Part shown: in pieces, positions 7,497-17,572 of the stretch
Numbering within the stretch: position 1 is the first letter of the stretch
Layout: the number at the start of each line of letters is the position of its first letter
NCBI GenBank assembly: GCA_026987195.1
Contig: JALSNC010000083.1
Coordinates: 1-50,827 of the forward strand
Source of the DNA: Desulfobulbaceae bacterium
GTDB lineage: Bacteria > Desulfobacterota > Desulfobulbia > Desulfobulbales > Desulfobulbaceae
DNA length: 50,827 bases
Direction: 5' to 3'
Notes under the pieces: generated by a model
Told to the model about the DNA's origin: nothing
The model's database searches: none
Seen by the model: only the letters and a program-made list of their open reading frames with translations
Program-made: the position numbers and the translations under genes

Positions 7497-9026
7497 ATGT
7501 ATCTAGAACATTTCCGTCTCAACACCTCTCCTTTCTCCGAGGAGCCCGATCCTGCGGTCTTCTTCCCCGGCGGCGGGCGGGAGGAGGTCCTGGAATCGCT
7601 CCTCAGGGATATCGAGTCGGGCAAGCCCCTGATCAAGCTCATCGGCAGTGAAGGCTCCGGAAAGACCCTGCTCTGCCGGATGCTGATGGAGCGTCTGCCC
7701 GAGGGCTACGAGACCATCTGCCTTGACAATCCCGTCGGTTCCTTTGAGGCCCTGATGCGGGTCGTCTGTCTCGACCTGGGCATGGAGGCCGCCGCCGAGA
7801 GATCATCGGCCGACATCCTGGAGGAACTGCGCCTTCTGCTGGAACTGCGGGCCGAACAGCAGCACAGAGTGGTGCTGATCATTGATGAGGCCGAGAAACT
7901 GTTCCTGGCCACCCTGGAGCGGGTGGTGCGGGTGATCTGCGATACCGACGAGGCCGGTATGCTGACCATTCTGCTGGCCGGACGGACCGGGCTTGACGCC
8001 AATCTCGACCAGCTCTCCATCTACTGCTCCAACGTCGATATCAATGCCGGCTACCGCCTGGAGCCCCTGGGCCGGGACGAGACCGGTGATTATCTGAACT
8101 TCCGGCTCAGGGCCGCCGGCCTGACCGGGGAACAGCAGCAGGATATCTTCACGCCCGAGGCAGTGGACAAGATCTACCGCTCCGCCCGTGGCAACCTGCG
8201 CCTGACCAATATCCTGGCCGAGGAGTCCCTGCAGCACTCCTGCAGCGACAAATCCTTTCTGGTCCTCCTCGACCACGTGGACACCGAACCCGGGCAGGAG
8301 GAGGGTGGCCCGCGCCCGCAACGGAGCGGTCTTTCCTCCTGGCTGCCGGCCAACCGGAAGTGGCTGCTGGCCGGCGGCACCCTCCTGGTCCTGCTCCTCG
8401 CCGTGCTGCTGCTGACCGGCCGTCATGCCCCGACTCCGGAGCAGCCCCCTGTGCAGAAGGAAGCGGAGGTGACCGACCATGGTGTTCATCCGCCGCCGGC
8501 TGTGCCTGGCACCGGGGGCGGTGAGCGCTCTTCCACGCCGCCCCCGCCGTCATCGGCCCCGGCCCGGCAACCGTCAGCACCGGCCCGGTCCCCGGCCGGC
8601 GATTCGACCGCCGGCCAGGCGCCGCCGGCCGCGGCCCCGGTCACGGGCCCGGCCGTCAGCACTGAGGAGAGCGCCCGGAAACGTGATGGTGACCGGCTCT
8701 TCCGGGAACGGCTGGGCGCCTCGGCAAAGTGGCTCGCCGGGGCCTACCGCGGCGGCAGCTATACCGTGCAGCTGATGATGCTGACCTCGGCCGAGGCCAC
8801 CGCCAATATCAAGAAGATGCTGACCAGGGATTCCTACTACGGCATCAGGGACAAGCTCTATATCCTGCGCAAGCAGACTTCGCCACCCACCCTGTTCGTC
8901 TTTTACGGTATCTATGACTCCATGGATGCGGCACGGCGGGCACGCAACACCATGCCGCTCTTTTTGCGCAAGCACCACCCTTATGCGCTGTCCATAGCCG
9001 ATGCCCTGAAAAAGACCGAGGATTGA
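7497..9026 (+). CDS. ExeA-type AAA ATPase with SPOR domain (DamX-like)
   Basis: A 509-residue protein with an N-terminal ExeA/GspA-type AAA ATPase (MYLEHFRLNTSPFS start, Walker A GSEGSGKT at 50-57, Walker B VVLIIDEAE near 125-133). One membrane helix lies at about 289-307, followed by a proline/alanine-rich linker (about 310-400) and a C-terminal SPOR domain (about 420-505). SPOR domains bind denuded septal peptidoglycan, so the protein probably sits at the division site with its ATPase in the cytoplasm, like the longer DamX proteins of some proteobacteria. ExeA relatives also help assemble secretins. It is monocistronic, and the ribosome-binding site before the ATG is weak. Confidence 0.88.
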   Translation: MYLEHFRLNTSPFSEEPDPAVFFPGGGREEVLESLLRDIESGKPLIKLIGSEGSGKTLLCRMLMERLPEGYETICLDNPVGSFEALMRVVCLDLGMEAAAERSSADILEELRLLLELRAEQQHRVVLIIDEAEKLFLATLERVVRVICDTDEAGMLTILLAGRTGLDANLDQLSIYCSNVDINAGYRLEPLGRDETGDYLNFRLRAAGLTGEQQQDIFTPEAVDKIYRSARGNLRLTNILAEESLQHSCSDKSFLVLLDHVDTEPGQEEGGPRPQRSGLSSWLPANRKWLLAGGTLLVLLLAVLLLTGRHAPTPEQPPVQKEAEVTDHGVHPPPAVPGTGGGERSSTPPPPSSAPARQPSAPARSPAGDSTAGQAPPAAAPVTGPAVSTEESARKRDGDRLFRERLGASAKWLAGAYRGGSYTVQLMMLTSAEATANIKKMLTRDSYYGIRDKLYILRKQTSPPTLFVFYGIYDSMDAARRARNTMPLFLRKHHPYALSIADALKKTED

Positions 9027-9038
9027 GCCCGGCGGCAG

Positions 9039-9409
9039 GTAACAGTTCACCACTGTTGCCAACCACTTTGCAATACCGGCACCTTTACGCTGCCGAAATG
9101 CATGCCCTGTCGAAAGAAGGGGATCTTCAACGTAAAAGTTCAGCAGCACGCCACCCGGAGTCTGCACTTACCTGCACGCGCTCGCAGCCGGCCGCATAGC
9201 GCATAGCGGGTAGGCGCTCACAGGGACCGCACGGAGTCTGCGCCTGCCTCTTTGCACGGTCGTGCCTGCCCGCACAGGTAGGCTATCGGAGTCTCGCTGC
9301 GCTCGCTTGCCTGACGGCCGGCCACGATCACGCACAGCTGACGCATTGCTGAACTTTTAGCAAAAGTGTCGGTCTTTTCAGGTTGTTGCCGATAGCGGTG
9401 AACTGTTAC
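9039..9409. repeat. 371-bp composite repeat element with inverted ends
   Basis: Both ends are 13-base perfect inverted repeats, GTAACAGTTCACC at 9039-9051 and its complement at 9397-9409. The similarity continues inward as diverged H modules (CAACNACYTK, then CACTTTT). The interior (about 9178-9345) is an A module in reverse orientation, containing ACAGGGACCGCACGGAGTCT and TAGGCTATCGGAGTCTCG. There is no open frame of note. It looks like a non-autonomous mobile element, but no flanking target duplication is visible. Confidence 0.7.
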
Positions 9410-9416
9410 TCTTTAA

Positions 9417-9456
9417 CAAAAAAAAAGGGAGTCGCGCCTATGTGCCGCGACTCCCT
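9417..9456 (-). terminator. Rho-independent terminator of tRNA-Ala
   Basis: A 10-bp perfect stem GGGAGTCGCG / CGCGACTCCC (9427-9436 and 9446-9455) with a short loop is followed, on the minus strand, by nine T residues. It lies just downstream of the tRNA-Ala gene. Confidence 0.85.
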
Positions 9457-9464
9457 GGTATTCG

Positions 9465-9540
<76 letters not shown>

Positions 9541-9688
9541 ACTCGTGTTTGACAGCGGTATCTGATACCATGCTTTGCCTGTGACTGTCAACCCAAAAGT
9601 CGTTCCTTTTTCATCGGCCGGCCCGGCTATATCGGTTGCTAAGAATGGATGCTGCTGGTAATATGGATGTTTGCTGTATTTATCAGAA

Positions 9689-9709
9689 AATCAGGTGTCA
9701 GGTGTCAGG
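9689..9709. repeat. Short heptanucleotide run upstream of mreB
   Basis: Three 7-base units (AATCAGG, TGTCAGG, TGTCAGG), the same unit as in the nine-unit arrays. Apart from this run, 9541-9836 upstream of mreB shows no gene or clear promoter. Confidence 0.6.
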
Positions 9710-9830
9710 AGAGTTACCAGCCTGCGGCAGTGAGACGATGGTATCTTCCTGGTTTTCATACCTGGTTGTGGCCGTGACCTGAGACCCTGCTCCGGCCAGG
9801 CCGGTTTTTTTCTCAAACTCATACAGGTGA

Positions 9831-10874
<1,044 letters not shown>

Positions 10875-10968
10875 GATGTGCCCGCTCCGCCGGATGGTTC
10901 CACCCCCCTTCGGTGCCGGTGGGGCCGGGAGCGCGTCGCCCATCTTCCGCTGATTTGCCGACAGTCCC

Positions 10969-11820
10969 ATGAGAAAAAAAAGCAGCAGGAAACGGCCTTC
11001 ACGTTTCAGGGCATTCCGCCTGATCATCCTGATCGGGCTCCTGCTGACCATGGGCCTGATCTTCCTGGTCTCGACCCTGGGCAACCAGGAGTTCGGTCCC
11101 CTGCACAAGATGATCTTCGAATCCGTGGGCCCGGTCCAGAAGGTGGTGGCCCGTTCCTCGGACTATGTTCGGTCCCTGAAAACGGAGTACCTGGATCTGC
11201 TGCGGGTGCGCGAAGAGAATACCCGGCTCTGGTCCGAGCTCCAGGAATGCCGGGCCGCCCTCTACAAGAGCCGCGAGGCCATGGCCACCAACGCCATGCT
11301 GCGCCGCCTGCTGGATTTCAAGCGCAACTCCGGCTTTCCCACAGTCGCCGCCACCATCATCGGCAAGGATCCCTCGCTCTGGTTCCGTTCCGTGATCATC
11401 GACCGTGGCTCGGGTGACGGGGTGGTCAAGGGAATGGCCGTGGTCACCGGTGACGGCATCGTCGGCCAGGTCTTCAATGTCGCGCCCGGTTATTCCAAGG
11501 TCCTGCTGGCAATTGCGCCATCATCGGCCATCGATGTCCTGCTGCAGAAATCACGGGTCCGTGGTATTCTTAAAGGAACCGGCTCGCTCACATACCGGCT
11601 GGAGTACATCCTTAAGACCGTGGACGTGGCCGAGGGGGACCGGGTGGTCACGGCCGGCTACGGCGGTCTTTTTCCCACCGGTCTGCCGGTGGGCGTGGTT
11701 TCCAGGGTCATCCGCAAGCGGCGCGGGATGTTCCAGGAGATCGAAGTGCGGCCGGCCGTTGATTTCCTGACCCTGGAAGACCTGCTCGTCATCGAGCAGG
11801 AACGACGTCCCCTGGAGTAG
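10969..11820 (+). CDS. mreC: Rod shape-determining protein MreC
   Basis: Bitopic scaffold protein that links MreB to the periplasmic wall-synthesis enzymes. It has 283 residues: a basic N-terminus (RKKSSRKRPSRFR), one membrane helix at about 18-37, a coiled-coil region at about 60-100 and a C-terminal beta-barrel domain with the conserved segments GDGIVGQV and GLFPTGLPVGVV. The next gene, mreD, starts four bases after its stop codon. Confidence 0.95.
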   Translation: MRKKSSRKRPSRFRAFRLIILIGLLLTMGLIFLVSTLGNQEFGPLHKMIFESVGPVQKVVARSSDYVRSLKTEYLDLLRVREENTRLWSELQECRAALYKSREAMATNAMLRRLLDFKRNSGFPTVAATIIGKDPSLWFRSVIIDRGSGDGVVKGMAVVTGDGIVGQVFNVAPGYSKVLLAIAPSSAIDVLLQKSRVRGILKGTGSLTYRLEYILKTVDVAEGDRVVTAGYGGLFPTGLPVGVVSRVIRKRRGMFQEIEVRPAVDFLTLEDLLVIEQERRPLE

Positions 11821-11824
11821 GCTC

Positions 11825-12358
11825 GTGGTGGTTGTCATTTTCCTCGCCATGGGCCTTTTGCTGGTCATTCTCCAGACCACGGTCTTCATGCTCAATCCGG
11901 TCTGGCCGGCAGCGCCGGATCTCTATTATATCCTGGTTGCCTATCTCGCCTACCGGATGGACCTGCTGCGCAGCCTGATCATCCTCTTTCCGCTCAGTTG
12001 TGTGCTCGATGTTCTCTCCGGAACCGTGCTCGGTATGTATCCCGCCATCTGCTTCGGCGGCTTTTTCCTGCTCCGCTTCATGGCAGGCCGGCTGCCGGTC
12101 CGGGAGTCACTCTATCAGGTTCCCATGATCGCTGTGAGTTTTCTGGTGGTCAGCTGGCTGGTCTACGTGGTCCTGTTCTTCCTGGAACCGGTGGTGCTCA
12201 TACCCTGGTCCTGGCCCCTGGTTCTGCTGCGGGCGGCACTGATTATCCTCTTCTCCTTTCCCCTGTTCCGGTTGTTCGAGCGGATCAACAAGCGGCTGCA
12301 GGGCGGTCTTTCTCCCCTGAAACGGCTGCGGGTCCGTTCGGGCAACCGGTTCAGGTAA
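11825..12358 (+). CDS. mreD: Rod shape-determining protein MreD
   Basis: A 177-residue polytopic membrane protein of the elongasome with about five or six hydrophobic helices, a normal size for MreD. It begins with GTG, four bases after mreC stops. Sequence conservation in this family is low, so the assignment rests on length, hydrophobicity, the motif YPAICFGGFFLLRF and its place between mreC and mrdA. Confidence 0.9.
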   Translation: MVVVIFLAMGLLLVILQTTVFMLNPVWPAAPDLYYILVAYLAYRMDLLRSLIILFPLSCVLDVLSGTVLGMYPAICFGGFFLLRFMAGRLPVRESLYQVPMIAVSFLVVSWLVYVVLFFLEPVVLIPWSWPLVLLRAALIILFSFPLFRLFERINKRLQGGLSPLKRLRVRSGNRFR

Positions 12359-12367
12359 CGCCTGGTC

Positions 12368-14401
12368 ATGAAGAATATCAGAAAGCGCAACCGGAAGCGG
12401 CCGGATCGGCTCCTGGACGCTGAGAGGCGCCGGGAAAACGGTGTCACCAGGATCACGCACCGTGACGAGGGCGAGCTGGACTTTCTGCGCCGCCGCGCCC
12501 TGTACAGTGCCTTTGTGGTCATCTTTTTTTTCGCCATCCTGGTTGCCCGCCTCTGGTATCTCCAGATCCAGCAGGGTCCGGAATACAGCCGTCTGGCCGA
12601 CTCCAACCGGGTCCGCTACCTGGAGGTGGCGGCGCCCCGGGGCAATATCCTTGACCGCAAGGGACGCGAGATCGTCACCAACCGTCCCTCCTTCAACGTG
12701 GTCTGGGTGCGGGAGGACAACCGGCTCGACGACGAACTGCTCAAGAAGATGGCCCGCATCCTGGGCCGGGATGTCTCCGACCTGCTGGTCAAGATCCGCA
12801 AGATGGCCGACACGCCCGGGCATATCCCGGTGCGGCTTGCCGAGGACATCGACTGGGAGACCGTGGCCTATATCGAGAACAACCGCATGGATCTGCCCGG
12901 CATCAAGATCGAGGTGGTTCCGCTGCGGGTGTATCACTACGGCAACCTGGCCTCGCACCTGATCGGTTACCTGGGCGAGATCAACGAGAGAGAACTGAAG
13001 CATGCCGAGCCTGGCGTCTACCGTGGCGGCGATCTCATAGGCAAGATGGGCCTGGAACGGCTGCGGGAAAAGGATCTGCGTGGCGAAAAGGGGCGCAACT
13101 ACATGGAGGTCAATGCCCTTGGCTATGAGCAGAAGTACCTCAAGGGCGTGGAACCCCTGCCGGGCAACGACCTGCAGCTGACCATCGACATGGACCTGCA
13201 GCGGGTGGCCGAGGAGACCATGGCCGCTGACAACAAGGCAGGGGCAGTGGTGGCCATCGAGGTCAACTCGGGGCGGCTCCTGGTCCTGGCCAGTGCTCCG
13301 GAACTGAAGATCGACGAGTTCGTGGGCGGTATCTCGCACAAGGCGTGGAAGGCGATGCTGGAAAATCCCTATCACCCCCTGATCAACAAGATCGTCCAGG
13401 GCCAGTACCCGCCCGGTTCCACCTACAAGCTGGTCACGGCCGCCGCCGGGCTCGCCGAAGGGGTGATCACCCCGGACTCCATTATCTACTGTCCCGGCTA
13501 CTACCGGTTCGGCAACCGGACCTACCGCTGCTGGAAACATGCCGGCCATGGTGCGGTCAAGCTGAAGCGGGCCCTGGCTGAATCATGCGACGTCTACTTC
13601 TACCAGGTCGGGCAGCGCCTCGGCGTGGACCGGCTGGCCAGGTATGCCCGCCTGTTCGGCCTGGGCCGCAGGACCGGTATCGAGATGGAGCACGAGAAAC
13701 CGGGCCTGATCCCCACCGCGGCATGGAAAAAGAAACGGTTCGGCAAGCCGTGGCAGGAGGGCGAGACCCTGTCGGTGGCCATCGGTCAGGGATTCGACCT
13801 GGTCACACCCATCCAGCTCGCCCTGATGACCGCCACGGTGGCCAACGGCGGTACGCTCTACAAGCCGGGGCTGGTGGAGACGGTGCGGGATCCCGACGGC
13901 AGGGTGATCGAGCAGTTCACGCCCCAGGTGGTGGACCGGCTGGTGGGCCAGGGACGTAACCTGCGGCTGGTGCGGGAGGGCCTGGTGGAGGCGGTCAACG
14001 GCCGGCACGGCACCGGCAGGCGGGCGCGGCTCAAGGATCTCGGCATCACCGTGGCCGGCAAGACCGGTACAGCCCAGGTGGTCCGCCTCAAACAGTACAA
14101 ACACCTCAAGGAAAAGGATATTCCCTACAAGTACCGCGATCATGCCTGGTTCACCTGCTTTGCGCCGGCGGAGAATCCAGAGATTGCGGTTACCGTCCTG
14201 GTGGAGCATGGTCTGCACGGAGGTTCCGGTGCCGCGCCGGTGGCACGGGCCGTGCTGGAGAAGTATTTCCGTGACCGGGGGTACGGGGCAGAGGACATCG
14301 ATGTCTCCACCCTCCGCTCTCCCGCTGATGCCGGTGGCCGGGCCGTGACAGCGGCGGATACCGGCAGACCCGGCCCGGACACCAACCCGCGGAGACAGTG
14401 A
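12368..14401 (+). CDS. mrdA: Penicillin-binding protein 2 (transpeptidase)
   Basis: Peptidoglycan DD-transpeptidase of the elongation complex, working with RodA. The 677-residue protein has a basic cytoplasmic tail, one membrane helix (about 45-63), a pedestal domain (AAPRGNILDRKG motif near 88-99) and the transpeptidase domain. Its active-site motifs are S351-T-Y-K354, S406-C-D408 (the SxD variant) and K565-T-G. The tail after about residue 650 is Ala/Gly/Arg-rich and not conserved. The stop overlaps the rodA start by four bases. Confidence 0.96.
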   Translation: MKNIRKRNRKRPDRLLDAERRRENGVTRITHRDEGELDFLRRRALYSAFVVIFFFAILVARLWYLQIQQGPEYSRLADSNRVRYLEVAAPRGNILDRKGREIVTNRPSFNVVWVREDNRLDDELLKKMARILGRDVSDLLVKIRKMADTPGHIPVRLAEDIDWETVAYIENNRMDLPGIKIEVVPLRVYHYGNLASHLIGYLGEINERELKHAEPGVYRGGDLIGKMGLERLREKDLRGEKGRNYMEVNALGYEQKYLKGVEPLPGNDLQLTIDMDLQRVAEETMAADNKAGAVVAIEVNSGRLLVLASAPELKIDEFVGGISHKAWKAMLENPYHPLINKIVQGQYPPGSTYKLVTAAAGLAEGVITPDSIIYCPGYYRFGNRTYRCWKHAGHGAVKLKRALAESCDVYFYQVGQRLGVDRLARYARLFGLGRRTGIEMEHEKPGLIPTAAWKKKRFGKPWQEGETLSVAIGQGFDLVTPIQLALMTATVANGGTLYKPGLVETVRDPDGRVIEQFTPQVVDRLVGQGRNLRLVREGLVEAVNGRHGTGRRARLKDLGITVAGKTGTAQVVRLKQYKHLKEKDIPYKYRDHAWFTCFAPAENPEIAVTVLVEHGLHGGSGAAPVARAVLEKYFRDRGYGAEDIDVSTLRSPADAGGRAVTAADTGRPGPDTNPRRQ

Positions 14402-15516
14402 CTATGCTGCGTTTTGATCGCCGACTGGTACACCATTTCGACTGGGTCATGCTCCTCATGCTGTTCCTGGTCGCCGGCATGGCCCTGGCCAACCTCTACA
14501 GCTCCACCTGGAGCGGCGGCGACACTGCTTCGCCGATATTCTTCAAGCAGCTCTATCTCTACATCATCGGCACCGCCTTTATCCTCCTTCTCATCGCCAT
14601 TGACTACAAGGAACTGGAGAGTCTGGGCTACCTGATGTACGTGGGCGTGGTTCTGCTGCTGCTGTATACCAATTTTTTCGTCCACTCCATCGCCGGCACC
14701 CAGCGCTGGATCAACCTGGGCTTTTTCCACCTGCAGCCGTCGGAACCGGCCAAACTGGTGCTGGTGCTCGTTCTGGCGAGCTGCTACTCCCGGGCCGAGG
14801 TGCAGGACGGCTACCGGATCCGGGACCTGATCAAGCCGGGCATCCTCACTGCCATACCCTTTGTTCTCATCCTGATCCAGCCGGATCTCGGTACCGCCCT
14901 CATGCTCGGGATCCTCTTCGTCTCCATGACCGTCTTTGTCCGCCTCCGCTGGTCAACCATGGCTATCCTTGGAGGCGCCGGCCTGGCCGCGGCAGTGATC
15001 GGCTGGAAGTTCCTGCTCAAGGACTACCAGCGCCGCCGTATCGAGACCTTTCTCAACCCCGAGGGCGATCCCATGAATCACGGCTACCAGATCATGCAGT
15101 CCAAGATCGCCGTGGGCAGCGGCCAGATGTTCGGCAAGGGCTTCATGGAGGGAACCCAGGGGCACCTGCACTTTCTGCCGGAACGGCATACGGATTTCGC
15201 CTTTTCGGTCTGGGCCGAGGAGTGGGGATTTTCCGGGGCCCTGTTCTTTCTGGGATGCTACTTCTTCATGCTGCTGTGGGGGATCAATATCGCCATGACG
15301 GCGCGGGACAAGTTCGGGGTCCTGCTGGCCTTCGGCCTGGTGATGCTGATCTTCTGGCAGGCAGTGATCAACCTGTTCATGATCATGGGCTTTCTTCCCG
15401 TGGTCGGCATTCCGCTGCCGCTGTTCAGTTACGGCGGCTCGTCGCTCCTGACCACGCTTTTTGCCGTCGGTATCCTGATGAACATCCGTATGCGGCGCTT
15501 CCAGGTCCAGAAGTGA
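14398..15516 (+). CDS. rodA: Peptidoglycan glycosyltransferase RodA
   Basis: SEDS-family lipid II polymerase that forms the elongation synthase with PBP2. The 372-residue polytopic protein has about ten helices and the family hallmarks AGTQRWINLGFFHLQPSE, LIQPDLGTALM (catalytic Asp region) and PLPLFSYGGSS near the C-terminus. It is the last gene of the rod operon and converges on hemH. Confidence 0.96.
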   Translation: MTMLRFDRRLVHHFDWVMLLMLFLVAGMALANLYSSTWSGGDTASPIFFKQLYLYIIGTAFILLLIAIDYKELESLGYLMYVGVVLLLLYTNFFVHSIAGTQRWINLGFFHLQPSEPAKLVLVLVLASCYSRAEVQDGYRIRDLIKPGILTAIPFVLILIQPDLGTALMLGILFVSMTVFVRLRWSTMAILGGAGLAAAVIGWKFLLKDYQRRRIETFLNPEGDPMNHGYQIMQSKIAVGSGQMFGKGFMEGTQGHLHFLPERHTDFAFSVWAEEWGFSGALFFLGCYFFMLLWGINIAMTARDKFGVLLAFGLVMLIFWQAVINLFMIMGFLPVVGIPLPLFSYGGSSLLTTLFAVGILMNIRMRRFQVQK

Positions 15517-15558
15517 TGTGAACTTTTACTTTTTACCAGGCATCCAGCCCGCGTTGGG

Positions 15559-16527
15559 TCATGATATATCCTGGTGCAGGGCTGCGAGGACCATCTGGCG
15601 CAGGCAGGAGATGAACAGGGGGTCGCTGTTGAGGGCCCGGGTGGATTCCAGCCGCATGCCGAGCTCGCGGGCCATGTCGCGGTAGAGGATGTCGATCTCG
15701 TAGAGGGTCTCCACGTGGTCGGAGACAAAGGAGATCGGCACCATGAGGATGTTGCGGCAGCCCTGCCGGGCCAGGTCCCGCAGGGTGTCCGGGGTTGAAG
15801 GCGCCAGCCACTCCACCGGGCCCGAACGGCTCTGGTAGCAGAGGATGCCCGGAACGCCTGTCTGCCGTTCCAGGGCCCGTATGGTCGCCTGCAGCTCGTC
15901 CACGTAGGGGTCACCCTCGTCGATGAACTTTTTCGGCAGGCTGTGGGCGCTGTAGACCACCTGGACCTTCTCCTCACCGAAACAGGCCAGGCCTTCCCGC
16001 ACCCTGGCGGCCAGGCAGCGGATGTAATCGGGTTGCTCCGGCCAGGAGCGGATCTCCAGAAGCTCCAGGGCCGGGGCGTGCCGACGGACGGCCCGTCGCA
16101 GGTCGAGCAGGGAGGAGCCGGTGGTGGCGACGGAATAGTGCGGATAGAGGGGCAGGGCAATGACCCGCCTTGCCTCCTGATCCCGGATAGTGGCGATGGT
16201 CTCGTCGGCGTTGGGGTGCCAGTAGCGCATACAGGGGCGGACCATGAAGTCCCCCTCGCCGGCCAGCCCGTGCTCCAGGGCCGCGGCCTGCTCCGTGGTG
16301 ATGCGGCGAATGGGCGAACCACCGCCGATACGGGCATAGTTGGCCCTGCTCGCCGGGGCCCGCCGCCGGGCGATGAGGCGGGCTATGGGCCGCTGGAGCA
16401 GGGCGGGGCCGAGACGGATGATCTGCCGGTCGGAAAAGAGATTGCGGAGAAAGGGCTCCACCTCTTCCTGACGTTCCGGGCCTCCGAGGTTGAGGAGGAG
16501 AACGGCTGTCTTTCTGTGGGTCGGCAT
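15559..16527 (-). CDS. hemH: Ferrochelatase
   Basis: Inserts Fe2+ (or handles coproporphyrin, depending on the heme route) in tetrapyrrole synthesis. The 322-residue form starts MPTHRKTAVLLLNLGGP. A longer frame starts at 16566, but its extra 13 codons lie inside an H-module repeat and add no conserved sequence. Catalytic His is in VYSAHSLPKKF, and the second motif is VPISFVSDHVETLYEID with its metal-binding Glu. Many sulfate reducers use the siroheme-dependent heme pathway, so an intact ferrochelatase is worth noting. It is a single gene, convergent with rodA. Confidence 0.93.
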   Translation of the reverse strand: MPTHRKTAVLLLNLGGPERQEEVEPFLRNLFSDRQIIRLGPALLQRPIARLIARRRAPASRANYARIGGGSPIRRITTEQAAALEHGLAGEGDFMVRPCMRYWHPNADETIATIRDQEARRVIALPLYPHYSVATTGSSLLDLRRAVRRHAPALELLEIRSWPEQPDYIRCLAARVREGLACFGEEKVQVVYSAHSLPKKFIDEGDPYVDELQATIRALERQTGVPGILCYQSRSGPVEWLAPSTPDTLRDLARQGCRNILMVPISFVSDHVETLYEIDILYRDMARELGMRLESTRALNSDPLFISCLRQMVLAALHQDIS

Positions 16528-16537
16528 GGCGCACTGC

Positions 16538-16597
16538 TGAACTGTTACAAAGTCAGTATTATTCAAACGTGTTGCCGCGAGCGGTGAACTGTCAGCG
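16538..16597 (-). repeat. H-module repeat copy upstream of hemH
   Basis: On the minus strand it begins CAGTTCACCGC.CGCGGCAAC and ends TGTAACAGTTCAGCAGTGCGC. It covers the whole near-upstream region of hemH, including the place where a ribosome-binding site would be expected. Confidence 0.65.
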
Positions 16598-16648
16598 TCA
16601 TGCTACCCGGCCCGCCCTGCAAGCGTCAAGAAAATGTCAACGGCCCCC

Positions 16649-16678
16649 TTGATTTCTCCCCCCGGCAGTGGCTATAGT
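16649..16678 (+). promoter_or_regulatory. Candidate sigma-70 promoter of the hibernation-factor gene
   Basis: TTGATT (16649-16654), an 18-base spacer, then TATAGT (16673-16678). It lies about 200 bases upstream of the start at 16877, leaving a long leader. The only support is the consensus match. Confidence 0.4.
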
Positions 16679-16876
16679 TCAGGTATGGCTATCTTTCTTT
16701 CTCTGCAAGATGTAGTTCCCGCCTTCCCTGTTCCTTTTTCTATCCTTTTCCCTGTTCGATTGTCATGGTGTGTGTCCCCTGAGCGGGCCAGGTGGCGGGA
16801 GTCTCTTGCCGGCGGAAGGATGGCCGCAAGGCAGCGGCATGGGGTCGCTGACGCCTGAAAACAGTGGAGGAACTGT

Positions 16877-17422
16877 ATGGAACTGAAAATCGAGGCCAGA
16901 AATCTTGACATGCGGAAGGGCTGGCAGGAAAAGATCGAAGAGGAGCGCGACAAGCTCATTCGCCACTATGCCAACTTTGTCCTTCATCTCCGTGTGACCA
17001 TCGAGGCCACCCCCGGCTACAGGGAGGGAGGCTATGAGGTTCGACTGGTGGCCTCTGTGCCCAATGACACCGTTGTCGTCAAACGGTGGGGTGAAAAAGT
17101 ACGTCCGCTGCTGGTCGAGGCCTTTGATGTCCTCGGGCTCCGTCTCAAGGAGATTGTCCGCAAGAAACAGAAGAGCCACAAGGGGGCCCGGGTGCCCGGC
17201 GCCGTGCCCGCCGGCGAGACGTCGGGCACTATCCGGCGTCTGTTCCCGCGGGAGGCCTACGGCTTCATCGAGACCCGTGATAACCAGGAGATCTTTTTTC
17301 ATGAGAATTCCCTGCGCGACATCTCCATGGATGATCTGTCCGAGGGTGACGAGGTGATGTTTGCCGCGGTCGAAGGGGACAAGGGACCCCAGGCCATGTG
17401 GGTGAAGGCTGAACGGGCCTGA
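16877..17422 (+). CDS. HPF/RaiA-like ribosome-associated protein fused to a cold-shock domain
   Basis: A 181-residue two-domain protein. Residues 1 to about 105 resemble the S30AE ribosome hibernation domain (MELKIEARNLDMRKGW, then LRVTIEATP). Residues about 115-181 form a cold-shock-type fold with TIRRLFPREAYGFIET (RNP1-like) and EIFFHENSL (RNP2-like). S30AE proteins bind the 30S decoding and mRNA channel and silence ribosomes; a cold-shock domain would add single-stranded RNA binding. It is monocistronic, with a Shine-Dalgarno (GTGGAGGA) before the ATG and a strong terminator after the stop. The domain reading is confident; the role in hibernation is inferred. Confidence 0.85.
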   Translation: MELKIEARNLDMRKGWQEKIEEERDKLIRHYANFVLHLRVTIEATPGYREGGYEVRLVASVPNDTVVVKRWGEKVRPLLVEAFDVLGLRLKEIVRKKQKSHKGARVPGAVPAGETSGTIRRLFPREAYGFIETRDNQEIFFHENSLRDISMDDLSEGDEVMFAAVEGDKGPQAMWVKAERA

Positions 17423-17451
17423 TCGCGGTCCGGACCGATCCGGTGATTTCG

Positions 17452-17486
17452 GCCCCTGCCGCTGCCTGCGGCAGGGGCTTTTTTTT
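17452..17486 (+). terminator. Rho-independent terminator
   Basis: An 11-bp stem GCCCCTGCCGC / GCGGCAGGGGC (17452-17462 and 17468-17478) with a five-base loop is followed by eight T residues. It ends the hibernation-factor transcript before polA. Confidence 0.92.
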
Positions 17487-17572
17487 ATTTTTCTTGTGGA
17501 GCGCCCGGAAAAACTGGTACCCTGCATTCCGCCTCCAGGTCCCCCTCTCTCCAGTTGAGGTCAGAAGATTCC

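Noticed and set aside
16528-16566. Longer N-terminus for ferrochelatase starting at 16566
   Set aside because: The extra codons are encoded by an H-module repeat and precede the conserved start of the family.
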